This document shows positions 20,893 to 27,866 of a stretch of DNA of 64,000 bases, piece after piece. Position 1 is the first letter of the stretch, and every line of letters starts with the position of its first letter. Source of the stretch: a virus. The position numbers and the translations under genes were made by a program. Below the pieces are notes generated by a model. It saw nothing but the letters and a program-made list of their open reading frames with translations. It had not been told where the DNA came from and ran no database searches. The DNA lies in the IMG/VR virus record IMGVR_UViG_3300029922_000017, positions 62,001 through 126,000 of that record; one strand, 5' to 3'.

Positions 20893-21273
20893 TTATAGTT
20901 TAACCATTCCAGTTGAAGTAGAATAATAGACATCAGTAATACCAAACCGTTTAATTATGGATTGGCAACCTCCACATGGTTTACTCATGGCAATCTGTCC
21001 TTCATTATTGTGCCGGATAACAATCATAGAATATTTTGATAAATCATCCTGTTGCATTTTCAAACAACTGTCCAATTCTGCGTGAATTCCAACCGTCTCA
21101 GTATGGTAAGGATGATATTTATTGAAGGGATGAGTGCGATTTTTATTAAATCCAATCTTTACTATTTTACCCTTAAACACAATAAAAGCTACATGACAAC
21201 TCCGCATTGATTGAACCGTAGGATGGAGAGCTTTAGCAATATCAATGGCTCGGTTTAATGTTCTCAAATTCAT
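20893..21273 (-). CDS. Zinc-dependent deaminase-like protein
   Basis: 126 residues. HAE (64-66) and PCGGC (Cys100, Cys103) form the cytidine/deoxycytidylate deaminase zinc site, with Glu66 as the proton shuttle. The short length fits cytidine-deaminase or ComE-type domains, so the substrate (dCMP, cytidine or a nucleic acid base) is open. TTGACA-16-TATACT ends 6 nt before the ATG, so the mRNA should be leaderless. Confidence 0.75.
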   Translation of the reverse strand: MNLRTLNRAIDIAKALHPTVQSMRSCHVAFIVFKGKIVKIGFNKNRTHPFNKYHPYHTETVGIHAELDSCLKMQQDDLSKYSMIVIRHNNEGQIAMSKPCGGCQSIIKRFGITDVYYSTSTGMVKL

Positions 21274-21303
21274 ATAAAAAGTATATGAATATAATACTAA
21301 ATG

Positions 21304-21822
21304 TCAATTATTATAATTGGGAATCGTATGGGAAGCAATTGGCTTGAATAAGGAAGTAGAAAAGAATGCAACTAATTTTACTTGTGAATGTGCGGCATCT
21401 TTACGGAACTTCATTTCCCAACCAGTTCCTTGTTGGTCATTGGGATTAGCATCAGCTAAAGCCAATAGTTCTTTAGCCTTAGTCTTAATTTCCGCAGCAT
21501 TGAATATATTTAGCTTACCATGTCTATCAACGACAATATATAATTGAGCCTTGGATTGTAAGTCTCTACCTTCAATATCTCTATCCCAATCCTTGATTAT
21601 CTCATAGATTATGTCAGACCCCGATTCCCGTTGTTTCAATTGAAAGGATAACTTACCACCGGCTTTAGGAAGAATGAAGCCATCAATTTTATCCTTCATG
21701 TCATTTTGAGTAGTGGGTTCTTGTATATTATACCCTTTACTCCGAAGAAAATCAATAATTTCTAATTCTCGACTCTTACCAAGAGTAACTCTAGTATTAT
21801 AATCAGTTACAGTGTTTAACAT
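21304..21822 (-). CDS. PD-(D/E)XK nuclease-like protein
   Basis: 172 residues. SRELEIIDFLRSKGYNI (Glu19/21), KIDGF (Asp47) and SFQLKQRESG (Gln61, Lys63) follow the E...D...(E/Q)xK order of the restriction-endonuclease-like fold. The remainder is unassigned. Leaderless start after TTGACA-16-TATATT. The target is unknown. Confidence 0.6.
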   Translation of the reverse strand: MLNTVTDYNTRVTLGKSRELEIIDFLRSKGYNIQEPTTQNDMKDKIDGFILPKAGGKLSFQLKQRESGSDIIYEIIKDWDRDIEGRDLQSKAQLYIVVDRHGKLNIFNAAEIKTKAKELLALADANPNDQQGTGWEMKFRKDAAHSQVKLVAFFSTSLFKPIASHTIPNYNN

Positions 21823-21853
21823 AGATATAAATATACCTATTAATTATTAAATG

Positions 21854-22000
21854 TCAATGTTTATGATGCTTGCCGCAACCACAATTGTCATTGTGCATAT
21901 CTTTATTGGGAGATTTCTTCATATTATGAAGATATAAGTCTAATACTACCCCAATACCAATTACCAACACAACAACAATATCAAGAATAATATCTTTCAT
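21854..22000 (-). CDS. 48-residue membrane peptide with Cys/His tail
   Basis: One hydrophobic segment (ILDIVVVLVIGIGVVLDL) then a basic linker and a metal-binding-looking NCGCGKHHKH end. The stop TGA is within the next gene's TTGACA. Function unknown. Confidence 0.55.
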   Translation of the reverse strand: MKDIILDIVVVLVIGIGVVLDLYLHNMKKSPNKDMHNDNCGCGKHHKH

Positions 22001-22048
22001 AATAACAATATAAGATTTAGAGATGGATATAACTCAAAAGGATGGAAA

Positions 22049-22255
22049 CTACTTGGTTAAGTGGGCAGTGTATTTTTGTTGTATAATTTCAAATGCTTCT
22101 TGCGGTTTATTATTCCTAGTGTATCCCATAACTTCAACTTCACATTTAGGATTGTTACAATATAACGACATTCCATATGAAATATCATTTGGATGAAAAA
22201 CATCACCAGTCTGGATTGCTAATTGGATATTGCATATAGGGCAAATATAATTCAT
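22049..22255 (-). CDS. Small zinc-ribbon protein
   Basis: 68 residues with CPICN at the start and CNNPKCE near residue 33, an intact four-cysteine ribbon. TTGACA-16-TATAAT ends 7 nt before the ATG. Confidence 0.65.
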   Translation of the reverse strand: MNYICPICNIQLAIQTGDVFHPNDISYGMSLYCNNPKCEVEVMGYTRNNKPQEAFEIIQQKYTAHLTK

Positions 22256-22292
22256 ATTTAAGATTATACTTGTTTTAGTTCCATTGTCAAAT

Positions 22293-22326
22293 AAAAAATG
22301 CCGAAGAAATTAATCCTCGGCATCTT
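22293..22326 (-). terminator. Intrinsic terminator of 22348-22983
   Basis: ATGCCGA/TCGGCAT hairpin, followed on minus by TTTTTATTT, which runs into the next TTGACA. Confidence 0.85.
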
Positions 22327-22347
22327 CGAGTAATCCATCGCTAAATC

Positions 22348-22983
22348 TTAATCAAGATAACCCTTATCAATTATCACTTTACCAATCATCTTGGATTTGA
22401 GAAACTTCTTATATCCAGCCCTACCATTAGCATTATTCTCAATTCCTTCAATGAAGTTTGGATTTTGCTTAACAATCTTAACTTTCCGCCAAAGATAATC
22501 CAAAATTCCATAATAATTCTTATGGGGATATTGAAAACGGGCAATATCATCCATCTTGATGAAATGACCTTGGGCATCCCGCTTTAACTTCAAATGACTG
22601 TCATTACCGTAGATACGATTAGCCGCTTTCTTAATCCAGTTAGGAGCCTTCGGCAAATCATTCAAATTATCAAATGTCTTACCTTTAACGGTAACGGAAC
22701 CCTTTGCCTTATGACACCAACCATGACATTTCTTAATTGGAGTCGTTTTAGGAGCCTTGCCGAAAGTGGCAACCAAATTAAGATTGGACGGTTGTTTCCA
22801 ACCAACAATTTGACCAGTCACAATATCAATGGTCAAATCAACATAATCACCCGACACATCTTCCCCGAACCAACTAGGAACATACCCATCATGGAGTCTG
22901 CCAATTTGCTTACCAGTCTCATCATGGAGACTGGCAAACAGTAAGTTGGAACATTTAGCACTAATTTTAAGAGTTGTATTCAT
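22348..22983 (-). CDS. Hypothetical protein with NDSHxKxKRD motif
   Basis: 211 residues. N-terminal beta-rich half, a CHGWCHK cluster near residue 91, and then GNDSHLKLKRDAQGHFIK near residue 125, a motif found twice at the end of the rIIB-like protein (44956-46053). TTGACA-16-TATAAT ends 8 nt before the ATG. No family recognised. Confidence 0.65.
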   Translation of the reverse strand: MNTTLKISAKCSNLLFASLHDETGKQIGRLHDGYVPSWFGEDVSGDYVDLTIDIVTGQIVGWKQPSNLNLVATFGKAPKTTPIKKCHGWCHKAKGSVTVKGKTFDNLNDLPKAPNWIKKAANRIYGNDSHLKLKRDAQGHFIKMDDIARFQYPHKNYYGILDYLWRKVKIVKQNPNFIEGIENNANGRAGYKKFLKSKMIGKVIIDKGYLD

Positions 22984-23015
22984 ATACGAGTATTATACTG
23001 ATTTTAGATTGATTG

Positions 23016-23486
23016 TCAAATACTATCGTGAGCCTTTACAATTTCCTTGATAACATCATAAGGAAACGTCTGACAACCAACTTTGACATCATCCTTGGAA
23101 ACAATAGCGGCATAATTGCCATTCAACTTGACTTCCTTGGTCTTCGGCCTCGGCTTAATATAATCTTCACGAAAAGTGAATAAATCAAATTCATTCCGAA
23201 ATCCGGCCATGAAGTTCGAAACTATGAATGATTTTTCAAATTTAATCAAATATCCATAGCCAGTATTAAGAAAAATTCGGGGACTATGAATTGTTCCATT
23301 ATAACCATCAACCACAACTTCATCCCCAATTTTATAGGCTGGATTGACCTCAGTTGCAACTTTGCGAATATATTGGTATCCATTGGCTTGGTGCCAATTA
23401 TTACTCACCATCCACTTTCCATCATAATACTTATCCCCTTCGAGGACGGTTTCATTTCGTTCGAGTTCTCTCCAACCGGTAGGTAT
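23016..23486 (-). CDS. VGCQ-module KOW-like protein, start codon lost
   Basis: Paralogue of 7689-8156: NIPTGWRELE...VLEGDKYYDGKW aligns with QIPEGWYQL...VREGDKFF, then KIGDEVVVDGYNGTIHS and the C-terminal VKLNGNYAAIVSKDDVKVGC. The alignment runs upstream of the first ATG (23411), to about 23486, where the codon is ATA. A TTGACA is present but no -10 follows it, as if a small deletion removed the -10 and start codon. Translation may begin at 23411 (131 residues) as part of an operon. Confidence 0.6.
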   Translation of the reverse strand: MPTGWRELERNETVLEGDKYYDGKWMVSNNWHQANGYQYIRKVATEVNPAYKIGDEVVVDGYNGTIHSPRIFLNTGYGYLIKFEKSFIVSNFMAGFRNEFDLFTFREDYIKPRPKTKEVKLNGNYAAIVSKDDVKVGCQTFPYDVIKEIVKAHDSI

Positions 23487-23504
23487 GTTTTGTTAAATGT
23501 CAAA

Positions 23505-23684
23505 TTAATTTTTTGGCTGGTTTTCCCAACAATCCATAACGTGCTCAATTTCAGTGAAAGTTAATGATTGATAATCACATAGTGTCAAAACTGGTTCGCC
23601 ACAACTTTCCACCACACCACCAACTTGGCGGTTGGCGGAATAAATAATCATACCATCCTTAACTTTTTCACAGTAGATATTCAT
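23505..23684 (-). CDS. 59-residue protein
   Basis: MNIYCEKVKDGMIIYSANRQ, with three further cysteines spaced along the chain. It starts 6 nt after 23691-23948 and ends just before the TTGACA of the following gene. Function unknown. Confidence 0.6.
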   Translation of the reverse strand: MNIYCEKVKDGMIIYSANRQVGGVVESCGEPVLTLCDYQSLTFTEIEHVMDCWENQPKN

Positions 23685-23690
23685 AAATTG

Positions 23691-23948
23691 TTAAACTCTG
23701 GAATATTCATACAAATTCAAATGCTGGACAAATTCATCATGGGTTCGCAAGGGAGCATTGTAGCAACTAGACGGATTGCCGCTAACACCCCCAAAAATAT
23801 ATTTATGCTCCATGTGAACTGGAATTCTAATAACTGTGCAGACATCTCCAGAGTCTTTATATTGGAACATTTGACCAGCCTCGACGGAAGTAATTAATGG
23901 ATTGCCATATTTGGATTGACACTGGTATTCAACTTTATATTCGGTCAT
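23691..23948 (-). CDS. Small hypothetical protein
   Basis: 85 residues, MTEYKVEYQCQSKYGNPLIT, beta-rich with Gly/Ser loops. Heads a two-gene unit; TTGACA-16-TATAAT ends 6 nt before the ATG. Confidence 0.65.
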   Translation of the reverse strand: MTEYKVEYQCQSKYGNPLITSVEAGQMFQYKDSGDVCTVIRIPVHMEHKYIFGGVSGNPSSCYNAPLRTHDEFVQHLNLYEYSRV

Positions 23949-23978
23949 ATGAGAATTATATAGATTTAAGCGGCAATG

Positions 23979-24215
23979 TCAATAATCAAAGTGAATTAAA
24001 ACCTTATCATGTTCTTCCCGAATACCCATAGTATAAAACCAACATTCCAATGCACTATTACTATGGGGAAATTCAACATCGCCAACTTCATAATCAACAT
24101 ATGTCCCATTATGAGGATGTAAATCCATATTCCTACAATATTCATTTATATCATCCCACAATTCTGCTGGCATCACCGTATGTTCAATAATCGGATATGT
24201 CTTTAATTTATTCAT
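23979..24215 (-). CDS. Small hypothetical protein
   Basis: 78 residues, MNKLKTYPIIEHTVMPAELW, acidic, His-containing. It follows 24219-24404 by 3 nt in the same operon. Not recognised. Confidence 0.6.
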   Translation of the reverse strand: MNKLKTYPIIEHTVMPAELWDDINEYCRNMDLHPHNGTYVDYEVGDVEFPHSNSALECWFYTMGIREEHDKVLIHFDY

Positions 24216-24218
24216 AAA

Positions 24219-24404
24219 TTATACAGAAATAAATTCAACTTCAAGCGGATACCCATCCCTACCGGCGAACTTTCTCCGCATCTCTGGAGTGTCATTATAC
24301 TGTGTAGCTTTGGCGGCATCCATTGTAATAAACCCATGGCAACCATTCCGTATGTGATATATGCCGGTAGCCTTACAACGAACAATCATTTTCTTCATAT
24401 TCAA
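24219..24404 (-). CDS. Small hypothetical protein
   Basis: 61 residues, MNMKKMIVRCKATGIYHIRN, beta-rich. First of a two-gene unit; TTGACT-16-TAGAAT lies upstream. Confidence 0.6.
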   Translation of the reverse strand: MNMKKMIVRCKATGIYHIRNGCHGFITMDAAKATQYNDTPEMRRKFAGRDGYPLEVEFISV

Positions 24405-24459
24405 ATCATTCTATCCATTATAGATTAAAAGTCAAATACAAAATAATTCAAATAAACTA

Positions 24460-24487
24460 TTGACTAAAATCTAAAATCTGGTATTCT
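24460..24487 (+). promoter_or_regulatory. Promoter of small RNA
   Basis: TTGACT-16-TATTCT on plus, divergent from 24404, with no ORF downstream. Confidence 0.65.
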
Positions 24488-24488
24488 A

Positions 24489-24601
24489 TTGGTGTGAGGC
24501 GACCCACAAGGCTCCGGAAGGGAGTTCCGCCTGCACTAATCACTTTAACGTTATAGTAATAAGAGTAACTATAATGCTATAATTACATAATATCGTTAAA
24601 G
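24489..24601 (+). ncRNA. Small structured RNA with two domains
   Basis: Domain 1: TTGGTGTG-AGGCG pairs with CGCCT-GCACTAA (24531-24539), enclosing a GC-rich CTCC-GGAAG-GGAG hairpin that stands out in this AT-rich region. Domain 2: CTTTAACG (24543-24550) pairs with CGTTAAAG (24594-24601) around TTATAGT/ACTATAA. It follows a sigma70 promoter directly. No Rfam family was recognised by eye. Confidence 0.6.
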
Positions 24602-25060
24602 AATTTCTATAAAATAATACAAATTATAGGCAGTAAGGTCGGTGAAAATAAGTATTATTATATACATTATGGTCGGTGAAAACAGGTATAAAAATAACGA
24701 TAATAATAGAATGTAATTATAATAACATTGAATAGCTGTATTTTATAATAACGATAATATTTTTATATATTTTATACTTGGTAGGAGCGGTGAAAATAGC
24801 CTTATAATATTAGAAAAGGAAATAGATATATAGGCCAAATGAATGATATTTCTTAATATAAATTACTGTTATCGGTGAATTTGGCGTCAATTTATAGGTA
24901 ATTTTTATTTTTATATATTATTTTTATGTTATCACTATGAACACCACATATATAGATAATATTCTCTATTAAGAATAATATAAATAAGCTAATAATAAAC
25001 CTTATTTTTATAATCTGACCATCCATTTTCCAACAGATTTTTCCCCTTAATATTTAATAA
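24602..25060. other. AT-rich non-coding stretch with four CGGTGAA repeats
   Basis: 460 nt without a gene. It contains GTCGGTGAAAA near 24639 and 24671, GCGGTGAAAATA near 24787 and TATCGGTGAATTTGG near 24870, in very AT-rich spacers. It could be a replication- or transcription-related site, but nothing more is visible. Confidence 0.4.
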
Positions 25061-25062
25061 GA

Positions 25063-25464
25063 TTAAGGCTCAAACTTACCCGTTGCTACTAATAGGGCAT
25101 CGGCTAATTGGGCAGGAGTTTGTTTTAATGCTTTAAACATATTATCAATCTCATCATCCTCCCGACTAAACAGAGACTTCATTATTTTTCTACGAATAGG
25201 TCTATCTTGTTTTTGAATGATGGGGAGGATAGCATCATATGAGGAATAATAACTAGGAAGGAAAGGAATATATCTAATATTTCCATTGGGTAGTTTAGTA
25301 GAAAGTTTGGAGCCGACACTTAACCAGTAGGCTCTTTGGATTTCATCTCTGGGTTTAGCTAGCTTTATATTTTCTCCGGTAGAATTTTCCCACACTTCAT
25401 AACCATCAAATAGGGCTAGAGTATATATTTTCTGTTCTAAGAGGGCATCTGATATTTTAGTCAT
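25063..25464 (-). CDS. Phage ABA-sandwich-like protein
   Basis: 133 residues. PFLPSYYSSYDAILPII and the C-terminal TPAQLADALLVATG resemble the P-x-YS-x-D...ATPxALCRAALLA pattern of the small phage ABA-sandwich family, which has no known activity. The match is from memory and by eye only. Confidence 0.55.
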   Translation of the reverse strand: MTKISDALLEQKIYTLALFDGYEVWENSTGENIKLAKPRDEIQRAYWLSVGSKLSTKLPNGNIRYIPFLPSYYSSYDAILPIIQKQDRPIRRKIMKSLFSREDDEIDNMFKALKQTPAQLADALLVATGKFEP

Positions 25465-25479
25465 AAAATATTTATTATC

Positions 25480-25671
25480 TTATTTATATTCTGATAAGAG
25501 TGTCTGTAATACTTTAGGTATTCCTCGAAGGAAGGCTTTATCTAAAAGTATTAGATACCTTTTATATTCTTTATTGGTAAGGTTGCCGCCGTTTCTTTTG
25601 TCCATTAGGACTTCATATTCTTTTTCTTCTTCGGGATTCATAATTATAAGATAAATTTTATTAAGATACAT
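25480..25671 (-). CDS. Small helical protein
   Basis: 63 residues from ATG 25671 (MYLNKIYLIIMNPEEEKEY), overlapping the previous stop as TGATG. A start at 25641 (MNPEEEKEYEVLMDK) is also possible. Charged, mostly helical. Confidence 0.55.
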   Translation of the reverse strand: MYLNKIYLIIMNPEEEKEYEVLMDKRNGGNLTNKEYKRYLILLDKAFLRGIPKVLQTLLSEYK

Positions 25672-25745
25672 CAATCAATGTAATATGCCATCCGTAGTAA
25701 GACTATTCCAATTACTACAAATATGATTATTAATGATATATCCAT
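25671..25745 (-). CDS. 24-residue membrane peptide
   Basis: MDISLIIIFVVIGIVLLRMA: almost entirely one transmembrane helix, with a TGATG junction to the next gene. It is one of several such micro-proteins in the minus operons. Confidence 0.45.
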   Translation of the reverse strand: MDISLIIIFVVIGIVLLRMAYYID

Positions 25746-25753
25746 AATATTTA

Positions 25754-26002
25754 TTAGCTTATTTCTATTCCTTCTAATTGGTCTTTCTTACAGACACTAC
25801 ATACGGTATCATCTGCTGCCACGTGTCCTTTACAGAATCTACAAGGGTAACATAAGGGGAGTCCCATTAATGAGAATTCTTCATCTTTACAGATATAACA
25901 ATTTGCATCATAAACATCGGAGCCGCTTCTTAGTTCAGGATGTTCTAATCCTTGGGTGAGCATCCAATAACAAGGGTCATTTTTTTGCAAAGGTTTACTC
26001 AT
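25754..26002 (-). CDS. Zinc-finger protein
   Basis: 82 residues with seven cysteines in CYICK, CYPCRFCKG and CSVCKK, enough for two zinc sites. An N-terminal part with PCYWMLTQG precedes them. No catalytic domain. Confidence 0.65.
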   Translation of the reverse strand: MSKPLQKNDPCYWMLTQGLEHPELRSGSDVYDANCYICKDEEFSLMGLPLCYPCRFCKGHVAADDTVCSVCKKDQLEGIEIS

Positions 26003-26012
26003 ATAAATTAGT

Positions 26013-26096
26013 TTATTTTTGTATAATAAAAGCTATACCGGCTCCTAGTGCTATTAGTATCACTATCCATCCAATATAATTTTCGGCTGATGTCAT
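26013..26096 (-). CDS. 27-residue membrane peptide
   Basis: MTSAENYIGWIVILIALGAG then a short tail: one transmembrane helix with an acidic N-terminus. Lies between 26116-26565 and the zinc-finger gene in the same direction. Confidence 0.45.
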   Translation of the reverse strand: MTSAENYIGWIVILIALGAGIAFIIQK

Positions 26097-26115
26097 GTTC
26101 TTTACTATGCCGCCA

Positions 26116-26565
26116 TTAATATTCCAATTCGGAACTTTTTAACACCCTAACAAGTTTAATACCATCACACAAAACAGTTCCAATCGGAGTTGTTCCAATC
26201 ACCGGCCAAACACGGTTTCGAATATCAAAAACATATTCATTATTCCAAAAATCCATCACTATTCCAACCGGAGTAATGTGGGTTGGAATTGATTTATAAT
26301 CGCCACATGACACTCCAACAGCTTCGGCTTCGGCAATAACGACATTTCCGCTTTCCAATTCAGGTTCGGAAATATATCGGAGGGCATTCTCTAAACTCGA
26401 AAATGCAAATAACTTTCCAAATTTGGGATAGGTATAGTTTGTGCGGCTATATCGGAGACATGGAATTGAATTTTTTTCAACTCTAATTTCAGTATAGCTT
26501 TTAAGATAAGAATATAGTTTCTTATTGTGCCGAGCGAGTAATTTATATACTTTAGTTGTGTTCAT
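26116..26565 (-). CDS. Hypothetical protein
   Basis: 149 residues, MNTTKVYKLLARHNKKLYSY. Beta-strands with FAFSSLENALRYI and a GNVVIAEAEAVGV core, a layout seen in phage proteins that deduce value from a coded field; no family assigned. It follows 26568-26690 by 2 nt. Confidence 0.65.
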   Translation of the reverse strand: MNTTKVYKLLARHNKKLYSYLKSYTEIRVEKNSIPCLRYSRTNYTYPKFGKLFAFSSLENALRYISEPELESGNVVIAEAEAVGVSCGDYKSIPTHITPVGIVMDFWNNEYVFDIRNRVWPVIGTTPIGTVLCDGIKLVRVLKSSELEY

Positions 26566-26567
26566 AT

Positions 26568-26690
26568 TTAATTTTTATTCTGTTTAGTTGCCACCACCGA
26601 TGCCAGTCCTAACATTGCCAGTTTTGGTTGATTATAAATCATACCAGCCAAAAAACTAACCCATCCAAGATAAAACCCAATGGTAATCAT
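26568..26690 (-). CDS. 40-residue membrane protein
   Basis: MITIGFYLGWVSFLAGMIYN, then a second moderately hydrophobic stretch. ATG 26690 lies 7 nt after TTGACA-16-TATATT, so the longer frame from 26792 is rejected. Confidence 0.6.
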   Translation of the reverse strand: MITIGFYLGWVSFLAGMIYNQPKLAMLGLASVVATKQNKN

Positions 26691-26721
26691 AATTGAGAAT
26701 ATATCAGATATAGATTGATTG

Positions 26722-27186
26722 TCAAGCAATAACGGGGGATGCCGGAACAAAATCAACGACTGCCTCACTCGGATATTCACGGTTCCATGCACGTTTCACG
26801 CCTTCAATCGTCAATTTAAACGATTTCCCATCTTTAACCCGTTCACCGACAACCGGAAACTTATGGGAACGAGTATTCAGTCCACGGATAGTAAAGCGTT
26901 CACCATTGACATATGTAATTTCTTTGTTAAGCATATCCGGTTTAAGTCCATAAGATAGGGCATAAACATTAAATTGTGAAGCGTGTGGGCTAGTTTTAAT
27001 GACTGTCCCATCCGGTGCAACTTGTGAAACTGCGCCTTGAAACTTAAACGTGGCAGTGTTAGCATCAAATCTGGCTCCATTATAATTCAATGAAATGCCA
27101 TATTTATCCTCAACGGTTTTCAATGCGATTTTCAAATCAGCCGCAATGAATTTCAGGTTGGTTCTATCGAATGAGTTAATTTTCAT
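26722..27186 (-). CDS. Hypothetical protein
   Basis: 154 residues, MKINSFDRTNLKFIAADLKI. The middle (LNKEITYVNGERFTIRGLNT) and VGERVKDGKSFKLTIEGVKR have a small beta-barrel look. ATG 27186 is 7 nt after TTGACA-16-TATACT. The stop TGA is inside the next TTGACA. Confidence 0.65.
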   Translation of the reverse strand: MKINSFDRTNLKFIAADLKIALKTVEDKYGISLNYNGARFDANTATFKFQGAVSQVAPDGTVIKTSPHASQFNVYALSYGLKPDMLNKEITYVNGERFTIRGLNTRSHKFPVVGERVKDGKSFKLTIEGVKRAWNREYPSEAVVDFVPASPVIA

Positions 27187-27217
27187 ATTTGAGAGTATAT
27201 TGATTTTAGATTGATTG

Positions 27218-27385
27218 TCAATCTTTATTTTCTTCGGGTTCATTTTTGTCGAGAAATGATACACAGTAAATATCGCCACCACTCGACTCGGTCACTGTTT
27301 CTTCACAGTGGGAGCAACTACTATAATATTCCATATTATATTTCTTGGCTAATTTAATTAATTCCTGCTCGAATTTTTTGTTCAT
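27218..27385 (-). CDS. 55-residue protein with CxxC
   Basis: MNKKFEQELIKLAKKYNMEY, CSHCEE knuckle and acidic end. TTGACA-16-TATACT ends 7 nt before the ATG; its TGA is in the next TTGACA. Confidence 0.6.
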   Translation of the reverse strand: MNKKFEQELIKLAKKYNMEYYSSCSHCEETVTESSGGDIYCVSFLDKNEPEENKD

Positions 27386-27557
27386 GGTTGAGAGTATATT
27401 GATTTTAGATTAAATGTCAAGGGCTATTTACGGTATCGTTAAAATATTAAAATAATGATATTCTGAATAATAAAACATAATAAATACAAATCCTCGGTGA
27501 AAATGCCGCTTTTAAAATAAGTTGATTGTTTTAATACTATAAGGTATTATATTACCA

Positions 27558-27866
27558 ATGGATAATAAACGTGAAATAAGTAGATTATTATTGGAAGCAT
27601 TACAACTTCTGGATAATAGCAGACTCTTGAATAAGAGCGTATCGTTCACCAATAAATTGATAGATGAGTTAAATATCGAGGAGAATATTGATGATATTAA
27701 AATATATCATCAATCAAAGATATTGTGGAGCCGCCTTAAAATAGATTATCAAGAACTGATTAAAATTGAAACGGAGTATGAAGTCATACGATTGAAAGTA
27801 AATAAATTAGGCCGAGAAGTATTGCCTCCCCTAGAGCCATCGGAACCAATGGACTTTGAATTTTAA
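27558..27866 (+). CDS. Helical coiled-coil-like protein
   Basis: 102 residues, MDNKREISRLLLEALQLLDN, heptad-like Leu/Ile spacing throughout and a PPLEPSEPMDF end. TTGATT-17-TATTAT ends 7 nt before the ATG. It lies tail-to-tail with the tail fibre gene and overlaps its stop by 4 nt. Confidence 0.6.
   Translation: MDNKREISRLLLEALQLLDNSRLLNKSVSFTNKLIDELNIEENIDDIKIYHQSKILWSRLKIDYQELIKIETEYEVIRLKVNKLGREVLPPLEPSEPMDFEF

Noticed and set aside
24602-25060. CRISPR array or iteron origin from the GGTGAA repeats
   Set aside because: Spacing irregular, repeats only 7-11 bases, no cas genes or replication initiator nearby; kept only as part of the k-mer finding.
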